Shown here: piece by piece, positions 1-9,388 of the stretch
Position numbering within the stretch: the stretch's first letter is position 1
Layout of the letters: the number at the start of each line of letters is the position of its first letter
Translations under genes and position numbers: made by a program
Assembly: GCF_004345645.1 (NCBI RefSeq)
Contig: NZ_SLWS01000001.1
Coordinates: 1,615,546 to 1,679,545, forward strand
Length of the DNA stretch: 64,000 bases
Source: Actinocrispum wychmicini
GTDB lineage: Bacteria > Actinomycetota > Actinomycetes > Mycobacteriales > Pseudonocardiaceae
Reading direction: 5' to 3'
The notes under the pieces: generated by a model
What the model saw: the letters and a program-made list of their open reading frames with translations, nothing else
What the model was told of the DNA's origin: nothing
Database searches by the model: none

Positions 1-2
1 AG

Positions 3-809
3 GGCAACGCCAGTGCGAAGTCGCGGCTGGTCACCTCCGAGTCAGGCGCGCTGGCCTACCTCGCGCTCAACACGACCAGGGGCAAGCTCACCGACCCGAA
101 CGTGCGCAAGGCGTTCCAGTACGCGGTGAACAAGGCCGCGTACCAGGTCGCCAGCGCCGGCAGCGCGCAGCTCGCCGGGGACGTCGCCACCACGCTGATC
201 ACGCCGGGCATCGCCGGCCGCGAGCAGTTCGACCTGTACCCGACCAAGCCGGAGGGCGACCCGGACAAGGCCAAGCAGATCCTGGCGGCCGCCGGCCTGC
301 CCAACGGGCTGGACAACCTGGTGCTGGCGACCAAGAACGAGAACAACTACCCGGAGCTGGCCGCGTCCATCCAGGCCGCGCTGGCCAGGGCGAACATCAA
401 GGTGAACATCAAGACGCTGGAAAGCGACACGTACACCGAGGAGATCGACACCAAGGCGAACCCGGACTACGACCTCACTCTCGCGTCCTGGCAGCCGGAC
501 ATCCCGACGGCGAACGCGAACCTGCAGCCGCTGTTCCAGTCCACCGAGATCGGCGGCGGCGGGGTCAACGAGTCCCGCCTGAACGACCCGGCGGTCGACA
601 AGGGCATCACCGACGCGCAGGCCACTGTGGACCCGGCCGACGCCGCGAAGAAGTGGGTCGAGCTGGACAAGAAGCTGATGGCCGACTCGGTGGTGGTGCC
701 GCTGATCTACACCCGTAACTCGTTCCTGCACGGGTCCAAGGTCGGCAACGTCACCATCGGCCGGTTCCCGGCGTACGTGGACTACCGCCAGTTCGGGATC
801 ATCCAGTGA
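3..809 (+). CDS. Oligopeptide ABC transporter substrate-binding protein, C-terminal part
   Basis: This is the end of an extracytoplasmic solute-binding protein of family 5 (OppA/DppA type). The reading frame is open from base 3, so the start and signal peptide lie outside the window. The motif VRKAFQYAVNK (about residues 34-44 of the visible part) is the conserved helix of this family, and DYDLTLASWQPDIPTANANL matches the domain III region. The protein would sit outside the membrane and deliver peptides or similar solutes to the permease. The stop codon overlaps the GTG start of the next gene, a dual ATP-binding protein, so the two are translationally coupled parts of one transport operon. 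The permease genes presumably lie upstream of the window. Substrate cannot be predicted. Confidence 0.9.
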   Translation, partial: GNASAKSRLVTSESGALAYLALNTTRGKLTDPNVRKAFQYAVNKAAYQVASAGSAQLAGDVATTLITPGIAGREQFDLYPTKPEGDPDKAKQILAAAGLPNGLDNLVLATKNENNYPELAASIQAALARANIKVNIKTLESDTYTEEIDTKANPDYDLTLASWQPDIPTANANLQPLFQSTEIGGGGVNESRLNDPAVDKGITDAQATVDPADAAKKWVELDKKLMADSVVVPLIYTRNSFLHGSKVGNVTIGRFPAYVDYRQFGIIQ

Positions 810-2557
810 CATCGGCCTCGCCAGCCGGGTCGCTGGCTGATTCGGCTGGCGGGGCTGACCTGCTGGAGCTGTCGGACGTCTCGGTCGAGTTCAACGGCTC
901 GGTGCGGGCGGTCAGGTCGGTGAGCTACGCCATCGCCCGCGGCGAGGTGCTCGCCGTGGTGGGGGAGTCGGGTTCCGGCAAGACCGTGACGGCCATGTCC
1001 CTGTTGGGTTTGTTGCCGTCGAACGCGGCTGTGACCGGCCGTGCCTTGTTGGACGGCCGCGACCTCTACGCGATGACGCCCGACGAGCTGCGCGGCGTGC
1101 GCGGCTACGAAGTCGGGATGATCTTCCAGGAGCCGATGAGCGCGCTGAACCCGGTGTTCACCGTCGGCTACCAGATCGTCGAAGCCCTGCGCGCCCACCA
1201 GCGACTGTCCTCTTCGGACGCGAAGCGGCGGGCGATCGAACTGCTCGACCTGGTCGGGATCCCGTTGCCGGCCGAGCGGTTCCGCGCGTACCCGCACGAG
1301 CTGTCCGGCGGTCAGCTGCAGCGGATCGTGATCGCCATGGCGGTCGCGAACGACCCGAAGCTGCTGATCGCCGACGAGCCGACCACGGCACTGGACGTGA
1401 CCGTGCAGGCGGAGATCCTGGAGCTGTTGCGGGACCTCAAGAGCCGCCTGAACACGTCGATCCTGCTGATCACGCACGACATGGGCGTGGTCGCGGACCT
1501 GGCCGACCGGGTCGTGGTGATGTACGACGGGCAGGTCGTCGAACAGGGCACGGTCACCGAGATCTTCGGCTCGCCACGGCAGGACTACACCAGGCAGCTG
1601 CTGGGGTCGGTGATCTCGCTCGGCTCGGCCGCGACCGAGGGTGTCGAACGGGCTCTGGCCGCGGCGGTGGTCGTCCGGGACGACCACCTCGCGGTCACCG
1701 AACACCCGGCCACCACATCGGTTCCGGACGTGCCAGCGACCGCGCCCGTACTGTCCATTTCGGACATGTCGGTGGTGTACGGCGGCCGGTTCCGGTCGAT
1801 CTCGGTGCGCGCCGCCGACCACGTGTGCCTGCACATCGAGCCGGGTGAGGTGCTCGGCCTGGTCGGCGAGTCCGGATCGGGCAAGAGCACGGTGGCCAAG
1901 GTCGTGACCGGTCTGCTCACGCCGACGCTGGGCGCCGTCACGATCGGTGGGGTCGACATCACCTCGGTGCGTGGCCGGGCGGCCAAGGCGCTGCGGCGAC
2001 GGATCGGCCTGGTGTTCCAGGACCCGTTGTCGTCGCTGAACCCGCGGGCGACCGTCGGTGACAGTGTCGCGGAACCCATCCGGCTGCACAACACCTTCCG
2101 CGGGTCCGAAGTGGACAAAAGGGTGGCCGCGCTGCTCGAGTCCGTGCAGCTGTCGGCGTCGCTGCGGAACCGCTACCCACACGAACTGTCCGGCGGCCAG
2201 CGGCAACGCGTGTGCATCGCTCGGGCGTTGGCGCTCGATCCGGAGCTGCTCGTCGCCGACGAGCCGACGAGCGCGCTGGACGTGTCGGTCCAGGCCCGGG
2301 TGTTGGACCTGTTCCGTTCGCTGCAGGACGAACTTGGCTTCGCGTGCCTGTTCATCAGCCACGACCTGGCCGTGATCGAGCAACTCGCCGGGCGGGTCGC
2401 GGTGATGCACCGCGGGCACGTGGTCGAGCAGGGGCCGACCAAGGCGGTCCTGTCCTCGCCCGTGCACCCCTACACGCAACGGTTGCTGGCCGCGGCGCCG
2501 GTCGCCGACCCGGCGGAACAGCGGCGTCGCCGGGAGGCCTGGCGGAAGCTCGACTGA
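806..2557 (+). CDS. Dipeptide/oligopeptide ABC transporter, fused DppD-DppF ATP-binding protein
   Basis: This 583-residue protein carries two complete ABC ATPase domains in tandem, as in fused OppD-OppF proteins. Domain one has Walker A GESGSGKT near residue 53, signature LSGGQLQR near 166 and Walker B LLIADEPT near 191. Domain two has GESGSGKS near 354, LSGGQRQR near 461 and LLVADEPT near 480. Each half ends with the C-terminal extension typical of the oligopeptide family (for example SPVHPYTQRLLAAAP), which often contributes to an Fe-S or solute-specific domain in this group. The GTG start overlaps the stop of the substrate-binding gene as GTGA. The protein acts at the cytoplasmic face of the membrane and powers uptake. 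Confidence 0.95.
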   Translation: MTSASPAGSLADSAGGADLLELSDVSVEFNGSVRAVRSVSYAIARGEVLAVVGESGSGKTVTAMSLLGLLPSNAAVTGRALLDGRDLYAMTPDELRGVRGYEVGMIFQEPMSALNPVFTVGYQIVEALRAHQRLSSSDAKRRAIELLDLVGIPLPAERFRAYPHELSGGQLQRIVIAMAVANDPKLLIADEPTTALDVTVQAEILELLRDLKSRLNTSILLITHDMGVVADLADRVVVMYDGQVVEQGTVTEIFGSPRQDYTRQLLGSVISLGSAATEGVERALAAAVVVRDDHLAVTEHPATTSVPDVPATAPVLSISDMSVVYGGRFRSISVRAADHVCLHIEPGEVLGLVGESGSGKSTVAKVVTGLLTPTLGAVTIGGVDITSVRGRAAKALRRRIGLVFQDPLSSLNPRATVGDSVAEPIRLHNTFRGSEVDKRVAALLESVQLSASLRNRYPHELSGGQRQRVCIARALALDPELLVADEPTSALDVSVQARVLDLFRSLQDELGFACLFISHDLAVIEQLAGRVAVMHRGHVVEQGPTKAVLSSPVHPYTQRLLAAAPVADPAEQRRRREAWRKLD

Positions 2558-2619
2558 CACTCCGTAGCTCCTACTTTCGGCGCTGGTCTTGACCTCAGGA
2601 CAGGCGTAGGCAGGCTCGC

Positions 2620-3996
2620 ATGGGCACGAGACGAACATTCCTGTCCGCATCAGTCGCCGCTGCGGCACTTGTCGGTATTCCGGCGGGTGCCGAGGAACTC
2701 GGCGACCGCGGCCCCGGCCGGCCGGTCCGGCCGCAGCCACCCGACGCCGAGTTACGGGCGATCCTGCGGGAGATCGACGAGCGCCGGATCGAGGCGACCA
2801 TCCGCAGGCTGGCCGCCTTCGGCACCCGGCACACACTGTCCTCACAGGACGATCCGGTCCGCGGCATCGGCGCCGCCCGGGACTGGCTCTTCGCCGAGTT
2901 CAGCAAGATCCCGAACCTGGCCGTCCAACTTCAGTCCTACATCCAGCCGGCCGCGCCGCCGCGGATCCCGGTCGAGGTCAAGATCACGAACGTGGTCGGC
3001 ACTCTGCGCGGGTCGACCAACCCCGAACGCGTCTACGTCATCTCCGGCCACTACGACTCCCGTTGCACGGACGGGCTGGACGGGGTGAAGGACGCGCCCG
3101 GCGCCGACGACGACGCCTCCGGTGTGGCGGTCGCGATGGAGCTGGCGCGGGTGATGGCCAAACGCAAACCCAAGGCGACCCTCGTGTTCGTCGCGGTGGC
3201 CGGCGAGGAGCAGGGACTGTTCGGCTCCGACTTCATGGCCAAGCAGTTCAAGGCGGCCAACACGGACGTCCAGGCCATGTTCACCAATGACATCGTCGGC
3301 AGCAGCACGGCCGACGACGGCAGCCGCGACCCGCACACGATCCGGCTGTTCGCCGAGGGCGTCCCCACTGCGGAAACCCCGGCCCAGGCCAACGTCCGCC
3401 GGTCGGTCGGCGGCGAGAACGACTCGACGTCCCGCCAGCTGTCCCGGTTCGTACGCAGTGTCGCGGTGAACGACGCGACCAACATGAACGTCCGCGTGGT
3501 CTACCGAAGGGACCGCTACCTGCGCGGCGGCGACCACATCTCGTTCCTGACCCAGGGCTATCCGGCCTGCCGCTTCACCGAGCCGCACGAGAACTTCGCC
3601 CACCAACACCAGGACGTCCGGGTGGAGAACGGCGTGCAGTTCGGCGACCTGCCGGAGTTCTGCGACTTCGCCTTCACCGCCCGGGTGGCCCGGGTGAACG
3701 GCGCGGTCCTGTGGTCGCTGGCCAGCGCCCCGGGAACGCCGAAGGGCGTCAAGATCGACACCTCCCAGCTGACCAACCAGTCGACCCTGCTCTGGACTCG
3801 CGGCACCGAACCCGACCTGGCCGGCTACGAGATCGTCTGGCGGGAGACCACGGATTCGGACTGGACCAACGTGATCAACGTCGGCGACGTGACCACGGCC
3901 AAAGTCGACCTCTCCAAGGACAACGTGTTCTTCGGCGTCCGAGCGGTCGACAAGTCCGGCCACCGCAGCCCAGTTGCCTTCCCTGTGCCCACATAA
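2620..3996 (+). CDS. Secreted M28-family zinc aminopeptidase with C-terminal FnIII-like domain
   Basis: The 458-residue protein starts with a twin-arginine-like signal (TRRTFLSASVAAAALVG), suggesting Tat export. The M28 core follows, with the expected metal-ligand motifs GHYDSR (about residue 141), GADDDASG (about 160), AGEEQGLFGS (about 193, including the catalytic Glu) and TNDIVG (about 222); a late His lies in the stretch around residue 323. From about residue 367 a beta-rich segment (GYEIVWRETTDS, FFGVRAVDKSGHRSPV) looks like a fibronectin type III module. It should remove N-terminal residues from extracellular peptides. It is separated by 62 bp from the transporter genes and ends at a strong bidirectional hairpin. 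The exact substrate is unknown. Confidence 0.9.
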   Translation: MGTRRTFLSASVAAAALVGIPAGAEELGDRGPGRPVRPQPPDAELRAILREIDERRIEATIRRLAAFGTRHTLSSQDDPVRGIGAARDWLFAEFSKIPNLAVQLQSYIQPAAPPRIPVEVKITNVVGTLRGSTNPERVYVISGHYDSRCTDGLDGVKDAPGADDDASGVAVAMELARVMAKRKPKATLVFVAVAGEEQGLFGSDFMAKQFKAANTDVQAMFTNDIVGSSTADDGSRDPHTIRLFAEGVPTAETPAQANVRRSVGGENDSTSRQLSRFVRSVAVNDATNMNVRVVYRRDRYLRGGDHISFLTQGYPACRFTEPHENFAHQHQDVRVENGVQFGDLPEFCDFAFTARVARVNGAVLWSLASAPGTPKGVKIDTSQLTNQSTLLWTRGTEPDLAGYEIVWRETTDSDWTNVINVGDVTTAKVDLSKDNVFFGVRAVDKSGHRSPVAFPVPT

Positions 3997-4004
3997 CCAC
4001 CGCG

Positions 4005-4043
4005 CGGACAAGGCAGCTCCCCAGCCGGGGGCTGCCTTGTCCG
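4005..4043. terminator. Bidirectional hairpin terminator between convergent genes
   Basis: A perfect 13-bp inverted repeat (arms 4005-4017 and 4031-4043, continuing inward as CCCC/GGGG) lies between the M28 peptidase stop at 3996 and the stop of the convergent beta-propeller gene at 4055. No U-run follows, which is usual for high-GC actinomycete terminators. Confidence 0.75.
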
Positions 4044-4054
4044 GTAAGCGAAGT

Positions 4055-5176
4055 TCAGGCGATGTTGTCGAGAATGTCGAGCCGGGCGGCGTTGGTCGCC
4101 CATGAAACCTCGTCAAGCGCGTAGAGCGTCCGGTCGTCCGGGCTCAGGGCGATGCTCCAGATGTCGACCACACCGGTCGGGGTGATCCAGCCGCTGACCA
4201 GATTGGTGTTGGTGTCGACCACGGCGACCCTGGGCGCGCCGTTGTTGTAGAACTCGGCCACGTACAGTCGCCCGGCGCTGTGCCCGACGATGACCTGGAC
4301 GAGCGAGTCGTAACCGGGTTGGACGGTGATCGTGGCCGTGGTGCGGTCCGTGGCCGTGTCGACCACGTACACATTTCCGTCCTGGAACGCGCCGACGTAC
4401 AGGCGTGTCCCGTCACGACTGACCACCAGCGCGTTGCTGTCGCTGCCGAACGGCCCCGGAATGGTCACCGCACCCCGGATGCTGGGCGGGTTGGTCCGGG
4501 CGTCGAGGTGCACGGGCGGCCCGCCAGTGACGACATAGACGTCGTTGCCGTTGGGGCTGACGGCCACGCGTTGCACCGCGAAGGTGTTGCCGGGGGCGGA
4601 ATCGAGCCCGACGACGCCGGTGAAGGTCTGGGTCGCGGCGGAGAACACCAGCACCCGTCCCGGCCTGCTCTGCCGGAACGTGCTCGGTCCGTACTGGGTG
4701 AAGTACAACGTCGCACCGTCCGGGCTGACTGCCAGGTCGGTCACCTCACCCGGCATCCAGTTGGGAAACGGCAGGGGCTGCGCGGGAAACGGCACATAGG
4801 CGCTGACGCTGTCGGTCACGGTGTCGATCAGCACCACTCCGCCACTGACCAAGGCGTAGATCCGATTTCCGGTCGGGCCGGCCACCAGGTAGCGGGCATT
4901 CGAGCCGGCCGGCAGGACTATCCATTTGATGAACTGTCGGGTGGCGGCGGACACGACCGCGACAGCCGGGTTCCCGTAGCCCTGGCCGTAGTCTTGCACC
5001 GCGGCGTACACCTTGCTTCCGTCCGCGCTGGTCGTCATTCCATGGGGGTATTTGCCGAAGTCCACCGAACTCTGGACCGGCGCTGTGGCCGCTGTCGGAG
5101 CCAGTGGTGTGACGAGCACGACCGCTGCCGCGACAGCCGCGGCGCGACGGGCCAAACGATATCCGATACCGTTCAT
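4055..5176 (-). CDS. Secreted YVTN/YncE-type beta-propeller protein
   Basis: This 373-residue protein opens with a Sec signal peptide (basic MNGIGYRLARR, then an Ala/Val-rich core ending near PTAATA). The rest is a run of about 45-residue beta-propeller repeats with the recurring pattern VSPDGATLYF, VSPNGNDVYV, VSRDGTRLYV and LSPDDRTLYA. This is the YVTN (surface-layer/YncE) repeat family. These proteins are extracellular or surface located and mostly of unknown biochemical function. A GAGGAG ribosome binding site precedes the ATG. It is monocistronic and convergent with the M28 peptidase. Confidence 0.85.
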   Translation of the reverse strand: MNGIGYRLARRAAAVAAAVVLVTPLAPTAATAPVQSSVDFGKYPHGMTTSADGSKVYAAVQDYGQGYGNPAVAVVSAATRQFIKWIVLPAGSNARYLVAGPTGNRIYALVSGGVVLIDTVTDSVSAYVPFPAQPLPFPNWMPGEVTDLAVSPDGATLYFTQYGPSTFRQSRPGRVLVFSAATQTFTGVVGLDSAPGNTFAVQRVAVSPNGNDVYVVTGGPPVHLDARTNPPSIRGAVTIPGPFGSDSNALVVSRDGTRLYVGAFQDGNVYVVDTATDRTTATITVQPGYDSLVQVIVGHSAGRLYVAEFYNNGAPRVAVVDTNTNLVSGWITPTGVVDIWSIALSPDDRTLYALDEVSWATNAARLDILDNIA

Positions 5177-5300
5177 ATCACTCCTCTCGCCCGATTATCG
5201 CGCGCCACGTTTTCGCCTGCCTATCGTGCAAATGGGCGCCATTCGTTGCCAGAGAACCAATCCCACCATTATGCGGAATTGTCGGACAGGCAAATGTTGA

Positions 5301-7799
5301 CTATGAGTTGCCGACCTCGGTGATGTGCAGGACCGCGCCGCCGGCCTCGTCCGACGCGGCCAGGTCCACCTCGCCCGAGATGGCCCAGTCGTGGTCGCCC
5401 GCGGGGTCGTCGAAGATCTGCCGGACCACCCACCGGTCCGATTCCTGCTCGATCACCAGCAGATGCGGGCCACGGGCCGCAGGGCCGGCAGGCAGTTCGC
5501 CGTGTTCCTCGAAGTACGGCTCCAGAGCCTCCTGCCAGGCGGCGGCGTCCCAACCCGAGGCCGCGTCCAGCTCGCCCAGTTCGTGGTACTGCCGCCGCGC
5601 GGCCAGCTCGACCCGGCGGAACAAGGCGTTGCGTACCAGCACCCGGAAGGCGCGGGCGTTCGACGTGACCGCCGGCGGCGCGGCATCCTGTTCCTGTTCG
5701 GGCTCGTCGTCGGGGTTGCGGAGTTTCTCCCACTCGTCGATCAGGCTGGAGTCGACCTGGCGGACCAGTTCGCCCAGCCACTCGACGATGTCCTGCAGTT
5801 CCTCGGTCTTCGCCTCGTCGGGCACGGTCTGCCGGAGCGCCTTGTACGTGTCCGCCAGGTACCGCAGCACGAGCCCTTCCGAGCGGGCCAGCTGGTAGAA
5901 CGAGATGTAGTCGGCGAACGTCATGGCCCGCTCGTACATGTCCCGGACCACGGACTTCGGTTCGACGTGGTAGTCCGCGACCCACGGGTGGCCCTGCCGG
6001 TACATCTCGTAGGCCGCGTGCAGCAGTTCAGCCAGCGGCTCCGGGTGTTTGACCGATTCGAGCAGCTCCATCCGCTGGTCGTACTCGATCCCGTCGGCCT
6101 TCATCTGGTTGACGGCCTCGCCGCGCGCCTTGTGCTGCTGCGCCGAGAGAACCTGCCGCGGACTCTCCAATGTGGACTCGATCACGGACAGCGCGTCCAG
6201 CGGGTAGGTCGGGGACTCCTTGTCCAGCAGGTCGATCGCGGCCAACGCGAGCGGCGACAACGGTTGGTTCAGAGCGAAGTCGAACTGCAGGTCGACAGTG
6301 AGCCGGATCCGTCGGCCCTCGTCGTCCGGCTCGTCCAGCCGTTCCACCACGCCGGCGGCGAGCAACGCGCGGTAGATCGCGATCGCACGGCGGATGAGCC
6401 TGCGTTGCGACGGGCGGTCCTCGTGGTTGTCCTCCAGCAGATGCCGCATCGCCTTGAAGGCGTCACCCGGCCGGCCGATCACGTTGAGCAGCATCGAGTG
6501 GCTCACCGCGAAACTGGACGTGAGCGGTTCGGGTTCGGCCGCGATGAGCCGTTCGAACGTGGGCTTACCCCAGGAGACGAAGCCCTCGGGCGGTTTCTTG
6601 CGGACAACCTTGCGGCGTTTCTTCGGGTCGTCGCCCGCCTTGGCGAGCAAGCGCTCGTTCTCCACGTCATGATCGGGCGCCTGCACGACGACGTTGCCGA
6701 CCGTGTCGTAGCCGGCCCGACCGGCGCGCCCGGCGATCTGGTGGAACTCGCGGGCCTTGAGGTGCCTGGTCCGCGTACCGTCGTATTTGGACAGTCCGGT
6801 GAACAGGACGGTCCGGATCGGCACGTTGATCCCGACTCCCAGGGTGTCCGTGCCGCAGATGATCTTCAGCAGGCCGGCCTGGGCGAGGCGTTCGACCAGC
6901 CGCCGGTACTTCGGCAGCATCCCCGCGTGGTGCACACCGATGCCGTGCCGCACCAGCCGGGACAGGGTTTTGCCGAACCCGGACGTGAACCGGAACCGGC
7001 CGATCAGCCGGGCGATCTCGTCCTTCTCCTCGCGGCTGCACACGTTGATGCTCATCAACGCCTGCGCGCGTTCGATGGCGGACGCCTGCGTGAAGTGGAC
7101 GACGTAGATCGGCGCCTGGTTGGTGTACAGCAGTTCTTCGAGGGTTTCGTGCAGGGGCGTCAGCACGTAGTTGTAGAAGAGCGGAACCGGCCGTTGCGCC
7201 GAACTCACCGTCGTGGTGGCCAGCCCGGTGCGCCTGGTCAGGTCCTTCTCGAACCGGGTGACGTCGCCCAGGGTCGCGGACATCAGCACGAACTGGGCCC
7301 GCGGCAGTTCGAGGATCGGCACCTGCCACGCCCAGCCGCGGTCCGGCTCGGCATAGAAGTGGAACTCGTCCATGACCACCTGGCCGACATCGGCGTCGGC
7401 GCCGTCGCGCAACGCGATGTTGGCCAGGATCTCGGCCGTACAGCAGATGATCGGCGCGCCGCCGTTCACGCTGGAGTCACCGGTCATCATGCCGACCTGG
7501 TCGGCCCCGAACACCGAACACAGGTCGAAGAACTTCTCCGAGACCAGGGCCTTGATCGGCGCGGTGTAGAACGTCCGCTTCCCCGCCGCCAACGCGGCGA
7601 AATGCGCGCCGACGGCGACCAGGCTCTTGCCCGACCCGGTGGGGGTGGCGAGGATGACGTTCGACCCGGACACCACCTCGATCAGCGCCTCCTCCTGCGC
7701 GGGGTAGAGGCTGAGCCCACGGTCGGCGGCCCATTCGGCGAACGCCTCGAACAGGCTGTCGGGATCAGGGGTGGCGGGAAGGCGCTCGGTGAGGTTCAT
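5301..7799 (-). CDS. Ski2-like DEAD/DEAH helicase with C-terminal DUF3516 domain
   Basis: The 832-residue protein has a full superfamily 2 helicase core: motif I ATPTGSGKS at residues 51-59, motif Ia TAPIKALVSEKF near 79, a DEFH motif II at 144-147, SAT motif III (MSATLGD), and motif VI HQIAGRAGRAGYD. The roughly 400 C-terminal residues match the DUF3516 region seen in actinobacterial RNA helicases of this type. Known relatives are ATP-dependent RNA (or DNA) helicases of the Ski2/HelY class; a role in RNA turnover is an inference. It precedes two small coupled genes on the same strand but with separate promoters likely, since its upstream neighbour is 39 bp away. Confidence 0.9.
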   Translation of the reverse strand: MNLTERLPATPDPDSLFEAFAEWAADRGLSLYPAQEEALIEVVSGSNVILATPTGSGKSLVAVGAHFAALAAGKRTFYTAPIKALVSEKFFDLCSVFGADQVGMMTGDSSVNGGAPIICCTAEILANIALRDGADADVGQVVMDEFHFYAEPDRGWAWQVPILELPRAQFVLMSATLGDVTRFEKDLTRRTGLATTTVSSAQRPVPLFYNYVLTPLHETLEELLYTNQAPIYVVHFTQASAIERAQALMSINVCSREEKDEIARLIGRFRFTSGFGKTLSRLVRHGIGVHHAGMLPKYRRLVERLAQAGLLKIICGTDTLGVGINVPIRTVLFTGLSKYDGTRTRHLKAREFHQIAGRAGRAGYDTVGNVVVQAPDHDVENERLLAKAGDDPKKRRKVVRKKPPEGFVSWGKPTFERLIAAEPEPLTSSFAVSHSMLLNVIGRPGDAFKAMRHLLEDNHEDRPSQRRLIRRAIAIYRALLAAGVVERLDEPDDEGRRIRLTVDLQFDFALNQPLSPLALAAIDLLDKESPTYPLDALSVIESTLESPRQVLSAQQHKARGEAVNQMKADGIEYDQRMELLESVKHPEPLAELLHAAYEMYRQGHPWVADYHVEPKSVVRDMYERAMTFADYISFYQLARSEGLVLRYLADTYKALRQTVPDEAKTEELQDIVEWLGELVRQVDSSLIDEWEKLRNPDDEPEQEQDAAPPAVTSNARAFRVLVRNALFRRVELAARRQYHELGELDAASGWDAAAWQEALEPYFEEHGELPAGPAARGPHLLVIEQESDRWVVRQIFDDPAGDHDWAISGEVDLAASDEAGGAVLHITEVGNS

Positions 7800-7838
7800 G
7801 GCCTCTCAAACCTAGTACCTCGGTGAACTGCACGTTCG

Positions 7839-8129
7839 TCAGCTGTCCATGATCTCCGCGTAGGCGCCGTCGAACCGCTCGGCGAGTCGCAGGAACAGTT
7901 CGCCCCAGCCGCTGCTGAGCGACACGTCCTGCAGCGGTCCGGTCGGCGCGAACAGAAACTTCAGCTCCGGCAACGTGGACAGATCACCGAGGCGGACACG
8001 GTCCCGGTGATCCGAGAGTTCCCGGACCATCTCGTCGGCCGTGTCCCATCGACGCGTCCACGAGGTGTCCTGCTCGGTCGTGGTCACGACGGTGAGCACG
8101 TCGTCCAGTACTCGCGCCAGCCCCGTCAT
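7839..8129 (-). CDS. Small conserved-looking protein of unknown function
   Basis: This 96-residue soluble protein has no recognised domain. It is rich in Asp, Glu and Leu and ends with an amphipathic stretch (GWGELFLRLAERFDGAYAEI). Its ATG overlaps the stop codon of the upstream DUF6817-like gene as ATGA, so it is very probably translated together with it and may act with it. Nothing in the sequence indicates a signal peptide or membrane segment. Confidence 0.6.
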   Translation of the reverse strand: MTGLARVLDDVLTVVTTTEQDTSWTRRWDTADEMVRELSDHRDRVRLGDLSTLPELKFLFAPTGPLQDVSLSSGWGELFLRLAERFDGAYAEIMDS

Positions 8130-8695
8130 TCTTCGGTGCCGCGCGGGAGGTCGCTGGCGAGGAACGCCCGGTAGGCCGCTGGTGAGGCCATGCGTTCACA
8201 CCGCTCGAACAGCGCGGCGAGCCCGGGACCGTGCTGGGTCAGCAGTTCGTCGTTGTGGCCGAACACGTCGAGTTCGTTGGCGAAGGTCAGTTCGATGAAC
8301 GGGGCCAGCTCGTCGTCGGCCAGGACAGCGGTGTCGCCGGTGAACCGGTCCCGGAACTCGACCGGCTGCCGAACCCCCAGTTGCGGATAGAGGAAGCCCC
8401 GGTCACAACCGCCGTACCGGTAGACGGTCTGTTCGGCGGACGTGCCGATCAACTCCGCCAGTTCGTCCCGCCGCTCAACGGGCACGAGCGCGACAGGGAA
8501 TCCGGCGGTGCCGTAGGCGGCATGGCAAAGCCCCGCGGTCACCAGGCTCGTCTCAGCGCTCCACTCGGCAAGGGTGCGCGCGGTGCGGTGGAGGTGGTCG
8601 AGGAGGGTGCCGCCCGGGTGCTCCATCTCCGCCGCGCCGCGAGCGGTGAGGAAGTCGATGATCTCTGGGTACCGAGGCACGGTGTTCGGGTCCAT
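8126..8695 (-). CDS. DUF6817-like protein (HD-like fold)
   Basis: The 189-residue product begins with the pattern FLTARGAAEMEHPGGTLLDHLHRTARTLAEW, here quoted only as key parts: a conserved H-P-GGTLLDHL segment around residues 25-35, followed by CHAAYGTAGF near 57. This arrangement of His/Asp residues is typical of the DUF6817 family, which resembles HD-type phosphohydrolases. A metal-dependent hydrolase role is therefore plausible but unproven. It is divergent from a TetR gene; a shared intergenic region with inverted and direct repeats suggests that regulator may control it. Confidence 0.65.
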   Translation of the reverse strand: MDPNTVPRYPEIIDFLTARGAAEMEHPGGTLLDHLHRTARTLAEWSAETSLVTAGLCHAAYGTAGFPVALVPVERRDELAELIGTSAEQTVYRYGGCDRGFLYPQLGVRQPVEFRDRFTGDTAVLADDELAPFIELTFANELDVFGHNDELLTQHGPGLAALFERCERMASPAAYRAFLASDLPRGTEE

Positions 8696-8711
8696 GACGT
8701 CCTTCTGGCCG

Positions 8712-8766
8712 CTAACCTAGTGATCGTTAGGTTGTGCCGGACTTTGCCGAAGGAGCGTTAGGTTGT
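8712..8766. promoter_or_regulatory. Probable TetR operator region
   Basis: The 67-bp gap between the divergent DUF6817-like and TetR genes holds an inverted repeat CTAAC-N9-GTTAG (8712-8730). The decamer GTTAGGTTGT occurs twice as a direct repeat (8726-8735 and 8757-8766), the second copy covering the TTG start codon of the TetR gene. Binding there by the TetR product would allow autoregulation and control of the divergent gene. This is inferred from position and symmetry. Confidence 0.55.
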
Positions 8767-9359
8767 CAAGACCGCGTCGTCGAATCCCCGCGGCGCAGCG
8801 GCGCGCGCTGATCGGCTCGTGTGCCGCCGAGGTCTTCGCCGAGCGCGGCTACGACGGCTCCTCGGTCGACGAGATCGCCCGTCGGTCAGGGGTCTCCGCA
8901 CCGGTCCTCTACGACCACTTCCCGTCAAAGCTGGCCCTGTACCGGCAGGTGCTCGACACCGAGTACGCCCAGCTGCGGGAAACCTGGCACCGCGGTGTCA
9001 CCGGCCATGGCCCCATGCAGCAGCGGGTCGCGGGCGCGATCGACGCCTGGTTCGCCCACGTCGAGCGACGCCGGACCGCGATCCCCCTGCTCTTCCAGGT
9101 CTCCACCGCCGACCATGACGCCCGCCAAGCCCAGGTCGACGTCACCGCGGCAAGCCGCGCGGAAGTGCTCCCCCTTGTCGCCGGCGTGCTGCGCGAGACT
9201 GGCGACACCACCGAGGCCGAGATGCTGGTCGAGATCATGGGCGCTTCCCTGCGCGCCCTCGCCCTCTGGTGGTACGACCACCCCACCACTCCCCGGTCCC
9301 ACCTGGTCACCACCACAATGGACGCCCTCTGGCCCGGCCTGGAACGACGACTGCGGTGA
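8763..9359 (+). CDS. TetR family transcriptional regulator
   Basis: The 198-residue protein has an N-terminal TetR helix-turn-helix (VFAERGYDGSSVDEIARRSG followed by VSAPVLYDHFPSKLALYRQV) and a helical ligand domain. The start is a TTG at 8763, chosen because AAGGAG lies 7 nt upstream and translation from there begins with the usual basic N-terminus MSRPRRRIPA. It is divergent from the DUF6817-like operon and ends at a hairpin shared with the convergent VOC gene. The ligand is unknown. Confidence 0.9.
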   Translation: MSRPRRRIPAAQRRALIGSCAAEVFAERGYDGSSVDEIARRSGVSAPVLYDHFPSKLALYRQVLDTEYAQLRETWHRGVTGHGPMQQRVAGAIDAWFAHVERRRTAIPLLFQVSTADHDARQAQVDVTAASRAEVLPLVAGVLRETGDTTEAEMLVEIMGASLRALALWWYDHPTTPRSHLVTTTMDALWPGLERRLR

Positions 9360-9381
9360 GGGGCGGCCGTGGGACCGCCCC
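9360..9381. terminator. Hairpin terminator between convergent TetR and VOC genes
   Basis: Perfect 7-bp GC arms GGGGCGG (9360-9366) and CCGCCCC (9375-9381) with an 8-nt loop fill the 29-bp gap between two converging stop codons. Confidence 0.65.
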
Positions 9382-9388
9382 GATCCGG

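Noticed and set aside
782..2845. A long minus-strand frame opposite the dual ABC ATPase
   Set aside because: Antisense to a protein with all ABC motifs; product is low-complexity.
5325..7826. An 833-codon plus-strand frame opposite the helicase gene
   Set aside because: No family resemblance and antisense to a clearly conserved helicase.
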